64,000 bases of DNA, taken from NCBI RefSeq assembly GCF_008727875.1, contig NZ_VTWS01000011.1, positions 1-64,000 of the forward strand, written 5' to 3'. Both the position numbers and the translations under genes were made by a program. The notes beneath the pieces are model-generated. The model was not told the origin of the DNA. It searched no databases and saw only the letters and a list, made by a program, of their open reading frames with translations. Below, one piece after another: positions 35,007 to 43,762 of this stretch; position 1 is the stretch's first letter, and each line of letters starts with the position of its first letter. The stretch comes from Larkinella humicola (GTDB lineage Bacteria; Bacteroidota; Bacteroidia; Cytophagales; Spirosomataceae).

Positions 35007-35671
35007 GCCGTGGTTGTGGGATAACTGCGGTATTCGCGCGTCCAGTGCCAGGCGCCAACAAACGCGATCAGGCAATAAAAACCATATTCAATACCCAGCA
35101 CTTTCACACCTTTGGTGAAGTACATGTAGGTACTGATCAGATCGACCAGCAGCCAGACGTACCAGCATTCCAGTTTCTTGCGAATCAGGAGAAAAGTCGC
35201 CACTATGCTCATGACCGTCGTGAACGAATCGAGGTACGGGAACGCGCTGGGCTGGCTGAACAGGACCGGAAACCAGGCGTGCAGGTTCTGCGCAATGGTG
35301 CCTAAAACCCCCGTTGCCAACACCCCCACGCCCAGCAAGAGGGCAAAGTTTTTCGTCGATAAGGGCGTAATTTTCAACTCATTCCGACGGTCTTCTTCAC
35401 CAGCTTTCGGGTGCGTCCACTCCCACCACCCCACGACGTTGGTAATGAAAAAGAACACCTGCAAAAACATATCGGGATAGAGTTGAATCTGGTAAAAAAG
35501 AAAGAGAAAGAGGATCACACTCACCATGCCCACCGGCCAGCTCCAGAGGTGAGCCCGCGCCGACAGCAGCGTTGCGACCGCCCCCGTAACGGTTCCAAAA
35601 AATTCGAGGTAGCTCATCGGATAGCCGAGAACCGTAAAGAAGATCGACTCAATATCGAATAATTCTTTCAT
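35003..35671 (-). CDS. pnuC: Nicotinamide riboside transporter PnuC
   Basis: This is a membrane protein of about 222 residues from the ATG at 35671, with about seven hydrophobic segments. The family signature region includes YLEFFGTVTGAVATLLSAR, SWPVGMVSVILFLFLFY and VVGWWEWTHPK. It takes up nicotinamide riboside by facilitated diffusion, trapped by the downstream NadR kinase. The start overlaps the stop of xth by 4 bp (ATGA) and its stop overlaps nadR by 4 bp. The upstream open frame to 35830 is an artefact inside xth. The pairing with nadR makes the assignment very secure. Confidence 0.95.
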   Translation of the reverse strand: MKELFDIESIFFTVLGYPMSYLEFFGTVTGAVATLLSARAHLWSWPVGMVSVILFLFLFYQIQLYPDMFLQVFFFITNVVGWWEWTHPKAGEEDRRNELKITPLSTKNFALLLGVGVLATGVLGTIAQNLHAWFPVLFSQPSAFPYLDSFTTVMSIVATFLLIRKKLECWYVWLLVDLISTYMYFTKGVKVLGIEYGFYCLIAFVGAWHWTREYRSYPTTTA

Positions 35672-36471
35672 CGCGTGACTTCGAGCCAGACCGGGCCGTG
35701 GTCGGAATGAACGGCGTCGGGAAGGTGCCCGGCGGCCACGATGCGATCTTTGTAGGGCTCGCTGACGGAAATGTAGTCGATCCGCCAGCCCTTGTTGCTG
35801 CTGCGCGCACCGGCCCGGTAACTCCACCAACTGTATTCGATTTTGTCCGGATTTTTGTAGCGGTAGGAATCGATAAAACCGCTATCGAACCACTTCGATA
35901 GCCACGCCCGTTCTTCCGGCAAAAAACCCGACGACGTTTTGTTCCGAACCGGATCATGAATATCGATGGCGGTGTGCGCGATGTTGTAGTCGCCGACGAC
36001 AATGACATTCGGTCGGGATTGGCGCAACTCCTGAACGTAGTCGAAAAAATCATCCAGAAACTGCATCTTGACGGTTTGCCGAATTTCGCCGGTTGTTCCC
36101 GACGGGAAATAGCAGTTCAGCAAGGTCAGGTCGCCAAAATCGGTGCGCAGAATCCGGCCTTCACAATCGTAAACCGACATACCGCAGCCCAAAACGACCT
36201 GATCCGGTGGCAGCTTCGAAAACGTGGCCACCCCGCTGTAACCTTTTTTCTCTGCCGCATGCCAGTGATACTGATAACCCAGCGCTTCAAACGGCAGCAA
36301 ATCGACCACGTCGTGGGTAGCTTTCACTTCCTGAAAGCACAGGATATCGAACGAATTTTGAGCAAGCCATTCGACCAGTCCCTTGCTCAGCGCCGACCGG
36401 ATGCCGTTGAGGTTGTACGTCAGAATTCGGACGGTTTCGCCGGGGTGGTTGGTTGTGTCGGTATTGGTCAT
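35668..36471 (-). CDS. xth: Exodeoxyribonuclease III (AP endonuclease)
   Basis: This 267-residue metal-dependent nuclease of the EEP superfamily cuts 5' to abasic sites in base excision repair. Motifs are LTYNLNGIRSALSKG, the metal-binding Glu in CFQEVKA, GDYNIAHTAIDIHDP, the Trp/Arg region EYSWWSYRAGAR, and the catalytic SDHGPVWLEV at the C-terminus. The first 14 residues (TNTDTTNHPGETV) precede the fold and may be a longer-than-needed start. It is the first gene of an overlapping xth-pnuC-nadR operon, which links DNA repair with NAD supply. Confidence 0.95.
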   Translation of the reverse strand: MTNTDTTNHPGETVRILTYNLNGIRSALSKGLVEWLAQNSFDILCFQEVKATHDVVDLLPFEALGYQYHWHAAEKKGYSGVATFSKLPPDQVVLGCGMSVYDCEGRILRTDFGDLTLLNCYFPSGTTGEIRQTVKMQFLDDFFDYVQELRQSRPNVIVVGDYNIAHTAIDIHDPVRNKTSSGFLPEERAWLSKWFDSGFIDSYRYKNPDKIEYSWWSYRAGARSSNKGWRIDYISVSEPYKDRIVAAGHLPDAVHSDHGPVWLEVTR

Positions 36472-36510
36472 TTGACAACGTAAGTTTATAAGAATTCGCT
36501 TCGTCCTGCG

Positions 36511-36598
36511 CCTTTGCCCCCGACCCCTAAAGGGGCGCGGACGTCGCTTTATCCGGATGGCTCGGCGTCCGTGCCCCTTTAGGGGTCGGGGGCAAAGG
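36511..36598. repeat. CCCCTAAAGGGG-type palindrome after leuS
   Basis: The 33-bp arms 36511-36543 and 36566-36598 match at 32 positions. The core GACCCCTAAAGGGG is shared with the 6091-6236 element. AGAATTCGCTTCGTCCT (36491-36507), outside the left arm, resembles the flank of that element. It lies 20 bp after the leuS stop codon (minus strand). Confidence 0.92.
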
Positions 36599-36618
36599 CC
36601 GGATTTAGTGACAAGTTG

Positions 36619-39480
36619 TTAAATCACCACGTTCACAATCCGCTTTGGCACCACCACCACTTTTTTCGGTGTTTTTCCTTCCAGCCACTTCAAAACCACC
36701 TCATTCGCCAGGACTTCTTTCTCAATGTCCGACGTAGCGGTATCGACCGAAAACACCAGGGTCGTTCGGACTTTCCCGTTGATTTGCACCGGGTATTCGA
36801 TGGTGTGTTCCACCAGATAAGCCGGATTGAAAACCGGGAATTCGGCGTAGCTCAGCGTACCGGCTTCGTTGCCCAAAGCCGCCCAGAGTTCTTCCGTGAT
36901 GTGGGGCGCAAACGGAGCCAGCACCACGACCAATTCCTGTAAAACCGCCTTTTTGTTACACTTCAAGGCCGATAACTCATTGACACACACCATGAACGCG
37001 CTCACCGAGGTGTTGAACGACAGGTGTTCAATGTCCTCCGCCACTTTCCGGATGGTTTTGTGCAGCACTTTCAGTTCGGCGGGCGTCGGTTTTTCGTCGA
37101 TCACCAGCCAGCGGCCGGGGCGCGTTTCCGTCGGTTCTTCGTAAAACAACCGCCAGAACTTTTTCAAAAACCGGTACACACCGTCGATGCCGTTCGTATT
37201 CCAGGGTTTGGCGTCGGTCAGCGGGCCGAGGAACATTTCGTAGAGCCGCAGCGTGTCAGCCCCATATCGTTCCACAATTGTGTCGGGATTGACGACGTTG
37301 AACTTCGATTTCGACATCTTCTCAATTTCGACCCCGCAGATGTATTTGCCGTCCTCCAGAATAAATTCCGCATTTTCGGCAAAATCCGGACGTGTTTTTA
37401 TAAAAGTCTCGACATCCAGCACATCGTTTTCAACGATATTGACATCGACATGCAAGGGTGTTACGTCATATTGACCCTTTAAACCGTTGGAAACAAAAAC
37501 CGGTATTTTGCCTTCACCAACCGATTCTTTCAACCGATACACAAAATTCGACCTGCCCAGAATCATGCCCTGATTCACCAGTTTCTTAAACGGCTCTTCT
37601 TCCGGCACAAAGCCCCGGTCTTTCAGGAACTTATTCCAGAATCGGCTGTAGAGTAAGTGCCCCGTTGCGTGTTCGGAACCGCCCACGTACAAATCCACAT
37701 CGCGCCAGTAGTCGATGGCTTTTGGATCGGCAAATGCCTGGTCGTTCTGCGGGTCCATGTAGCGGTACCAGTACCAGCTTGAACCCGCCCAACCGGGCAT
37801 GGTGCTTAATTCATACTCATATCCAGCCGACCCGTCTGCAAAGTCCCCTTTAGGGCCGGGGTCGCGAACGACTTTAGGGGCATATTTCCACCCTTCAGCA
37901 CGCGCCAACGGCGGTTCTCCGGTTTCGGTGGGAAGGTATTTATCGACCGGCGGTAATTCCAGCGGCAAATCCTGTTCGTCCAATAAATAAGGAAGACCGT
38001 CTTTGAAATAAACCGGAACGGGTTCACCCCAATACCGCTGGCGACTGAAAACCGCATCGCGCATCCGGAAATTGATTTTGGCTTTCCCGATGCCGTGTTC
38101 TTCCAGAAATTGAACCAAAACCGGCACGGCTTCCTGATAGGTCAAACCGTCGATGATTCCGGAATTGATGTAGCGACCTTCTTTGGTGTTATCCGCCTGT
38201 TTGTCAATGTCTTTCTGAGCATCCAGAATCGGGATGATCGGTAAATCGAAGTGTTTGGCAAACGCCCAGTCGCGCTGATCGCCCGAGGGAACGGCCATCA
38301 CGGCCCCGGTTCCGTAGCCCGCCAGCACGTAATCCGCCAGATAAATGGGTACACGCTCGCCGTTGAACGGATTGATGCAATAGCTTCCCGTAAACACACC
38401 CGAAACGGTTTTGGCATCGGCCATCCGGTCGCGCTCGGAGCGCATTTTGGCGGCAGTAACGTACGCATCAACAGCCGGTTTTTGCGCCAGCGTGGTCAAT
38501 TCAGCCACCAGTTCATGCTCCGGTGCCAGCACCATAAACGACACGCCAAAGATGGTGTCCAGCCGCGTCGTGAAAACTTTGATGTGTTCAACGCGCTGTT
38601 CAATCTGAAAACTCACCTCCGCTCCCGTCGATTTGCCAATCCAGTTGCGTTGTTGTTCTTTCAGCGAATCCGACCAATCGACGGTGTCCAGGCCGCGCAA
38701 TAATCGGTCGGCATATGCCGTAATCCGCATCATCCACTGGCGCATCAGTTTCTGCTCCACCGGATAACCGCCCCGCTCTGACACCCCGTCCTTCACTTCG
38801 TCATTAGCCAGAACCGTCCCCAAAGCCGCACACCAGTTGACGACGGCATCAGCCACGTACGTCAGGCGGTATTTCAGCGTGATTTCGTATTGCTCGCGTT
38901 CCGATTTGGCGTTCCATTCTTCGGCGGTGAAATGGGGCACATCGTCGTCGGACACGGTCTGAATTCCGTAGGTACCCGACGTTTCAAACCTGGCAATCAG
39001 TGTTTCTATCGGCTCGGCCTGGTCGGTTTCCTTGTTATACCAACTGCGGAATAGCTCCATAAAAATCCACTGCGTCCATTTGTAAAATTTCGGGTCGGAC
39101 GTGCGAACTTCGCGGCTCCAGTCGAAACTGAAGCCAATATTTTTCAATTGCTCAATGTAGCGGGTCGCATTCTCTTCGGTCGTAATCGCCGGATGCTGAC
39201 CAGTTTGGATGGCGTATTGCTCAGCGGGCAGACCAAACGAGTCGAACCCCATCGGGTGCAGCACGTTGAATCCTTTCAGCCGTTTGTAACGCGTAACGAT
39301 ATCAGACGCAATGTAACCCAGCGGATGGCCGACGTGCAAACCGGCGCCCGACGGATAGGGAAACATGTCGAGAATGTAATATTTCGGTTTTGAAGGGTCG
39401 TTTTCGGTGCGAAAGGTGTGGTTTTTCTCCCAGAACGCCCGCCAGTTTTCTTCAATCTTTTTGTGGTTGTATTCAGACAT
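36619..39480 (-). CDS. leuS: Leucyl-tRNA synthetase
   Basis: This is a 953-residue class Ia synthetase that charges tRNA-Leu. The HIGH-type motif appears as [16 protein letters not shown] (about residues 36-51), and the KMSKS loop as [10 protein letters not shown] near residue 720. The editing domain region contains [19 protein letters not shown]. An extra stretch of about 20 residues ([19 protein letters not shown]) interrupts the usual transition from [13 protein letters not shown] to [14 protein letters not shown]. Its DNA (37841-37881) resembles an intergenic palindrome family of this genome. Otherwise length and motifs are normal for Bacteroidota. Confidence 0.97.
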   Translation of the reverse strand: MSEYNHKKIEENWRAFWEKNHTFRTENDPSKPKYYILDMFPYPSGAGLHVGHPLGYIASDIVTRYKRLKGFNVLHPMGFDSFGLPAEQYAIQTGQHPAITTEENATRYIEQLKNIGFSFDWSREVRTSDPKFYKWTQWIFMELFRSWYNKETDQAEPIETLIARFETSGTYGIQTVSDDDVPHFTAEEWNAKSEREQYEITLKYRLTYVADAVVNWCAALGTVLANDEVKDGVSERGGYPVEQKLMRQWMMRITAYADRLLRGLDTVDWSDSLKEQQRNWIGKSTGAEVSFQIEQRVEHIKVFTTRLDTIFGVSFMVLAPEHELVAELTTLAQKPAVDAYVTAAKMRSERDRMADAKTVSGVFTGSYCINPFNGERVPIYLADYVLAGYGTGAVMAVPSGDQRDWAFAKHFDLPIIPILDAQKDIDKQADNTKEGRYINSGIIDGLTYQEAVPVLVQFLEEHGIGKAKINFRMRDAVFSRQRYWGEPVPVYFKDGLPYLLDEQDLPLELPPVDKYLPTETGEPPLARAEGWKYAPKVVRDPGPKGDFADGSAGYEYELSTMPGWAGSSWYWYRYMDPQNDQAFADPKAIDYWRDVDLYVGGSEHATGHLLYSRFWNKFLKDRGFVPEEEPFKKLVNQGMILGRSNFVYRLKESVGEGKIPVFVSNGLKGQYDVTPLHVDVNIVENDVLDVETFIKTRPDFAENAEFILEDGKYICGVEIEKMSKSKFNVVNPDTIVERYGADTLRLYEMFLGPLTDAKPWNTNGIDGVYRFLKKFWRLFYEEPTETRPGRWLVIDEKPTPAELKVLHKTIRKVAEDIEHLSFNTSVSAFMVCVNELSALKCNKKAVLQELVVVLAPFAPHITEELWAALGNEAGTLSYAEFPVFNPAYLVEHTIEYPVQINGKVRTTLVFSVDTATSDIEKEVLANEVVLKWLEGKTPKKVVVVPKRIVNVVI
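37841..37881. repeat. Repeat-like segment inside leuS
   Basis: AAGTCCCCTTTAGGG followed by CCGGGG (37841-37861) closely matches AAGTCCCCTTTAGGGGAACGGGG at about 6174-6196. The segment ends in ACTTTAGGGG (37871-37880). It keeps the reading frame and encodes the extra residues [13 protein letters not shown]. It is interpreted as an in-frame insertion of the element, now partly decayed. Confidence 0.55.
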
Positions 39481-39506
39481 ATAAACTTCTTTTTATGCGC
39501 TTTAAA

Positions 39507-39598
39507 GTTGTTTCGCAGAGTTAAGCGGAGGAAATCAGAGTTTATCAGAGTTTTCTCTGCTGAACTCCTTTTTACTCTGATAAACTCTGCGAAACAAC
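39507..39598. repeat. CGGAGTTGAGCGGAG-family palindrome, copy 3
   Basis: The left arm starts GTTGTTTCGCAGAGTT and the right arm ends in its reverse complement AACTCTGCGAAACAAC, with weaker pairing inward. Bases are shared at length with the copies at 21778-21868 and 28908-29009. It lies between the minus-strand sorbosone-dehydrogenase-like gene (stop at 39622) and leuS (start at 39480). Confidence 0.92.
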
Positions 39599-39621
39599 TC
39601 ACTCGCAAAAGTAGGATTTTC

Positions 39622-41178
39622 TTATGGATTCGCCTGCGTATTTCTCTGAAGTCGGTTGAGGGTGTAGCAAACCAGGTGATTCAGAAGGTTTTGCTGGGTT
39701 GTGGAGCGAAGTTTACCCAGTTCGAGTTCGTAGATGTATCCGGCCTTGAGTTCCGACAGTTTCAGCGTCACGGTTTTCCCATCGGCCGAAAGTTCTGCCT
39801 TCGAAACCGCCACGGGCTGCACGTCGAACTGTTTGGAGCCGTAGGCTTCGTGGTATTCGTAATAATAGCGTTTGAACTGAAAATTAGCCACTTGTTTCGC
39901 CGTAACAGCATCGAGTGGCTGCGTGAACGTCAGCGCAAAACCGGTCGGCGTCAGTTTCATGTCGGCCAGTTCGAGCGGTACTTTCCCCTTCCAGCGAACG
40001 TGCTGAATGCCCCGATCGCCCGCCCAGCCGTGGTCGGTTTGGCCAATCCAGAGACTTCCATCGGCCGCAAAAGCCAGCCGGTTATTTCCTTTTCGCAAAC
40101 CACTTCCGACCAGAAACGGCGCACAGGCGCCCTGAATATGCCCATCGACGGTTTCGAGCATCAGCCGAACCAGGTACGGATGGTTCATCTCGCCAACCAG
40201 CATTTTTCCCGCAAACGGCCCAAACTTGCCACCGGTATTGTCCAGCACCGGCTGCGTCGGAGAATCCGCGATCCGGCTATGGGGAAACGCCACGCTCTCG
40301 ATTGTCCTGAGACTATCCAGCATTTTGACCGGCAATTTGATGGGCGTAAGATGCGGAAACCCTTCCTTCCACAACAGGCTCGCCGGATGGCCGTAGTGTT
40401 TCCCTTCCTGAACGTGATACAATTTGCTCGTTCCCAACCAATCGCCCTGATTATCAGAAGCAAACAGATTTCCATTGGCATCAAACCCGATGCTATTGGG
40501 CGACCGAAAACCGCTGGCATAGGGATGCAGTTTTCCGTCGGGGGTCAGTTTCATGATCCAGCCCCGGTATGGTACTGCTGAATACATCCGGCCCGGTCGG
40601 CCCAGGGTGTCCAGCTTCCCGCGTACTTCCGGAAAAATTCCGGCTCCGTTCGACGCACAATTCAGGGCAATGAACAGATTTCCCTGTTTGTCTTTTACGG
40701 GGCCAAAGGCAAATTCGTGGTAATTGCCGGACAGCCCAAAGTCATCGGTCACGGTAAGGTATTCATCCGCAACGCCGTCGCCGTTGGTATCTTTGATGCG
40801 GGTCAGTTCCGGGCGTTGCATTACCAGAATTTCGCTGTTGCTGACCGCCATAATCCCCAGCGGATCGTGAATCCCTTCGGCAAACAGCTTCCAGGTTTTC
40901 GTTTTGGGGTTATACATCATGATTTCCCCCCGGTGAAACCCCGCGACAATCCGGCCATCGGGCATAATCGCCAGACCATCCGTTTCTGCCGTCAGCCCTT
41001 TGGGCATCTGAATGGTTTCAACCTCGTAATAATCCGTAATCGTATCGGCGGGGAAGTTTTTTGATGAGAACGCAGATGATACAGATAGAACGGATAAAAA
41101 CAGATAAATTAAAATCCGTTTGATCCGTCCAATCCGTGTCATCCGTGTTCCTATCAAACTCGTAGTTGTCGTTTTCAT
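39622..41178 (-). CDS. Secreted PQQ-type glucose/sorbosone dehydrogenase-like beta-propeller protein
   Basis: The protein has 518 residues with an N-terminal signal-like segment (about residues 20-38, ILIYLFLSVLSVSSAFSS). It is followed by a six-bladed beta-propeller resembling PQQ-dependent sugar dehydrogenases, with motifs AETDGLAIMPDGRIVAG, RIKDTNGDGVADEY, ASGFRSPNSIGFDANGNLFASDNQGDW and ALNCASNGAG. The last 100 residues form a beta domain. The physiological substrate is unknown. It overlaps the upstream cupredoxin-like gene by ATGA and is therefore translationally coupled; electron transfer between them is conceivable. Oddity: the DNA for residues about 10-38 is a palindromic repeat (41069-41149), so the signal peptide is repeat-derived. 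Confidence 0.82.
   Translation of the reverse strand: MKTTTTSLIGTRMTRIGRIKRILIYLFLSVLSVSSAFSSKNFPADTITDYYEVETIQMPKGLTAETDGLAIMPDGRIVAGFHRGEIMMYNPKTKTWKLFAEGIHDPLGIMAVSNSEILVMQRPELTRIKDTNGDGVADEYLTVTDDFGLSGNYHEFAFGPVKDKQGNLFIALNCASNGAGIFPEVRGKLDTLGRPGRMYSAVPYRGWIMKLTPDGKLHPYASGFRSPNSIGFDANGNLFASDNQGDWLGTSKLYHVQEGKHYGHPASLLWKEGFPHLTPIKLPVKMLDSLRTIESVAFPHSRIADSPTQPVLDNTGGKFGPFAGKMLVGEMNHPYLVRLMLETVDGHIQGACAPFLVGSGLRKGNNRLAFAADGSLWIGQTDHGWAGDRGIQHVRWKGKVPLELADMKLTPTGFALTFTQPLDAVTAKQVANFQFKRYYYEYHEAYGSKQFDVQPVAVSKAELSADGKTVTLKLSELKAGYIYELELGKLRSTTQQNLLNHLVCYTLNRLQRNTQANP
41069..41149. repeat. Palindromic repeat read in frame as a signal peptide
   Basis: Arms 41069-41095 and 41123-41149 (27 bp) match at 21 positions. 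The arms are made of ACGGAT/ATCCGT units at 7-10 bp intervals. The sequence is akin to the intergenic palindrome at 25475-25588. It falls within the coding region of the sorbosone-dehydrogenase-like gene and encodes its hydrophobic leader. Confidence 0.85.
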
Positions 41179-42248
41179 TCCGCAGTCATCGTTATCGTGA
41201 AGTTCCTCGTTCCGACCGGCAGCCGCACCAAGCCGTCCTGAATTTTGCCGACCGACGGACGGTATTTGACGCCATCGCCGGATTTACAGGCAAAATAAAC
41301 CGGTCCGGAAACCGCCCCCAGGCTGAAATGCCGCACCAGCCCCCGCCCCGTCGGCAACGGTTTGATCATCTCCCGAACTTCGATTCCATTCACGGTATAC
41401 CTGAATTCCGGGTAGCGGTTGATAAGTTTGTAGCCTTTGAAATGGACTTCCGGCAGCCGGTCGGCGGTACCAAAGCGGATCGGAAAACCGCCCTGATCCC
41501 GAAAATAGACGTCGCCGACCACGTGCGTCGGTTTTTTACCGTTCCCATCCCAGTGGTCGCTTTGGTCGATGAATCCCCCTGTCCAGGCGTAGCGCAACCG
41601 GCAAGCTCCGGCATCCCAGCAATACGCCTGTTTGGGCGTCAGTCCGACCGCAATGGAGGCCGGGCCGGAGTCGGGCATAAAGGTTCGATACACCGTCGGG
41701 TATTTCAGTTCATACGGATGGTCGGGCATGTGTCCGGCATGATCAGCCATATCGTCTTTGCGGTTGGCCGCAACGTTGGGATCTTTGTCCAGCGGGGGAA
41801 GCGTTGCGGGCCGTCGGGTAACGTAAATGACGCCATACATCACAAAACCGTGCCCGGGATACGTGCAGACGTAGGAGTAAATCCCTTCCTGCGACAACAC
41901 AAAGCTGATTTTTTCCGATTTGCCCGGATCGACCGTCGCTGTATGGGCCACTACGTCCGGGGTGCGGGGAACATAATTGAGTTTGACAGCCTGATCTCCG
42001 AGCGCCAGCGACGTGTTGACCACCCGCAACCGCGAATTGGGCAGCGTAACCACCAGATTGTGAGCCATATCGTCGTAATTATCGAGGGTCAGATGGACCC
42101 GGGTGCCGGGGCGCACCACAAAACGCGGAACATCGTACTTCAGGCCTTCGATGGCCCGAATCGTCAAGGTTGTATCCTGAGCAAGGGCTATCGGAATTTT
42201 TAGGCCGCAAAGTGCAACGAAAAGCACTACAACTGCGTATTTTCTCAT
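41175..42248 (-). CDS. Secreted cupredoxin (plastocyanin/azurin-like) protein with C-terminal extension
   Basis: The ATG at 42248 starts a signal peptide (MRKYAVVVLFVALCG, cleaved after ALAQ). The frame is open 37 codons upstream but that part lacks a signal. The mature protein has a cupredoxin domain (about residues 25-145) with type-1 copper ligands: His in DDMAHNLVV, then Cys, His and Met in YVCTYPGHGFVMYG. A second domain of about 210 residues (from about 150) contains KQAYCWDAGACRLRYAW and resembles regions found next to cytochrome or heme-binding modules. It is co-transcribed with the downstream propeller dehydrogenase. Likely an electron carrier; the extension is not recognised. Confidence 0.85.
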   Translation of the reverse strand: MRKYAVVVLFVALCGLKIPIALAQDTTLTIRAIEGLKYDVPRFVVRPGTRVHLTLDNYDDMAHNLVVTLPNSRLRVVNTSLALGDQAVKLNYVPRTPDVVAHTATVDPGKSEKISFVLSQEGIYSYVCTYPGHGFVMYGVIYVTRRPATLPPLDKDPNVAANRKDDMADHAGHMPDHPYELKYPTVYRTFMPDSGPASIAVGLTPKQAYCWDAGACRLRYAWTGGFIDQSDHWDGNGKKPTHVVGDVYFRDQGGFPIRFGTADRLPEVHFKGYKLINRYPEFRYTVNGIEVREMIKPLPTGRGLVRHFSLGAVSGPVYFACKSGDGVKYRPSVGKIQDGLVRLPVGTRNFTITMTAE

Positions 42249-42455
42249 GAGGGAAAAGTATAGGAAAAAAAGCACATTAACGGCTTTTTCTACTAATCTG
42301 GTTTCATTTCTGCAAAATCGCAACCGCATGAAACCGGGTACAATTTTCGATTTTTCCATTCGTTAATTAATGAGGTCTTTTCACTGTAACTACATGAATC
42401 TTATCGATCTACCGCTACTTTTTTCATTTCCCGGCTTTCTTAGAAATCAATTCGT

Positions 42456-43631
42456 ATGCGGTGGACATTTTTATCGACTTGTGCTGTCAATGTCGCAATT
42501 CTCTCTCTATTAATCGGGTGTCAGTCTGATCAGGACGCCATTGGGCCTGCGGGCGACTGCCTGGTTCAGTCATCCATCACCAACGGACAAGCCATTGCCG
42601 GTTCGTACATTGTAACGTACAAATCCACGGAGAGCTTACCGGTCGTACCGAATGCACGGGTTGGTGCCGCCGTTCAGCAACTTTTAACCCGCCACGGTTT
42701 GAACGACCCGAATGCACAGGTGCTTTTTTCCGGCGAATCGACCGGTTTTCTGGCGCACGTGAGTGCCGCCGAAGCGGAAACGCTGAAAGCCGACCCATCC
42801 ATTGAACTCGTCGAACCCGACCGGGTTATCTCCATTTGCAGTTGCGTCGATGTGGCCGTCACCTCCACCCTGACCTGGAATGTGAAGCAGACCGGCTACG
42901 GACGGGGCGATCTGAATCCCGACAAAACCGCCTGGATTCTCGACACGGGTATCGATCTGGATCACCCCGACCTGAACGTCGATACGGGCCGGAGCCAGTC
43001 GTTTCTGACCGGCAAAACCGCCGATGACGAAAATGGCCACGGAACCCACATCGCCGGCATTATCGGTGCGTTAAACAACAACATTGGGGTAACCGGTGTT
43101 GCTTCGGGCGCCACGCTGGTGGCCCTGCGGGTGCTGGACAATGAAGGCGAAGGCAAACTGTCGGCACTGGTGCAGGCGGTTTCTTACGTCAATACCAACG
43201 GCAAAGCGGGCGATGTCGTCAACATCAGCATCGGTGGCGAAGGTACGTCGGCGAGTCTTGAACGGGTCATCAAACAGGCCGCCGACAAAGGAATCCTATT
43301 TGCGATTGCCGCCGGGAACGAAGGAGAATCCGCCGAGAAATACGCGCCGGCCAATGTTAATCACGCCAATGTGTTTACGGTTTCGGCGATGGACCAAAGC
43401 GGCAATTTTGCTTCGTTTTCCAACTATGGACCAACGGTCGACATCTGTGCCTATGGCGTCCGGATCACATCGACGTATCTGAATGGGCGGTATGCTTCTT
43501 TGTCGGGCACCTCGATGGCGTCTCCGCACGTGGCCGGTTTGCTGCTCATCCGGGGGCGCGCCATTCCCACCAACGGCTACGTCAAAAACGATCCGGACGG
43601 TACAGCAGACCCCATTGCGGGTGGCGAATAA
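42456..43631 (+). CDS. S8 family serine peptidase (subtilase) lipoprotein
   Basis: This is a 391-residue subtilase with a lipoprotein signal (LLIGC, Cys near residue 22). An I9-type propeptide covers about residues 45-130, and the catalytic domain about 150-380. The triad is Asp in AWILDTGIDLDHPDL, His in NGHGTHIAGIIGA and Ser in SLSGTSMASPHVAG, with the oxyanion Asn in IAAGNEGES. Presence of a propeptide indicates autocatalytic maturation, and the lipid anchor suggests surface or periplasmic attachment. The gene is monocistronic, followed by a 131-bp gap before the TauE/SafE gene. Confidence 0.94.
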   Translation: MRWTFLSTCAVNVAILSLLIGCQSDQDAIGPAGDCLVQSSITNGQAIAGSYIVTYKSTESLPVVPNARVGAAVQQLLTRHGLNDPNAQVLFSGESTGFLAHVSAAEAETLKADPSIELVEPDRVISICSCVDVAVTSTLTWNVKQTGYGRGDLNPDKTAWILDTGIDLDHPDLNVDTGRSQSFLTGKTADDENGHGTHIAGIIGALNNNIGVTGVASGATLVALRVLDNEGEGKLSALVQAVSYVNTNGKAGDVVNISIGGEGTSASLERVIKQAADKGILFAIAAGNEGESAEKYAPANVNHANVFTVSAMDQSGNFASFSNYGPTVDICAYGVRITSTYLNGRYASLSGTSMASPHVAGLLLIRGRAIPTNGYVKNDPDGTADPIAGGE

Positions 43632-43762
43632 TCAAGCACGTTTCTTGCTTTAATCCAACCTATTGCCCACCTTTGCATTCAAATTCGATCAACCCGGCGG
43701 CATTTCCAAATGCCGTTTTTCATGATAAGAATTCTCTACTAACTATATATAGCTAATTACTT

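Noticed and set aside
42248-42359. Longer start of the cupredoxin gene at 42359
   Set aside because: The 37 extra residues delay the signal peptide, and the ATG at 42248 begins a canonical one.
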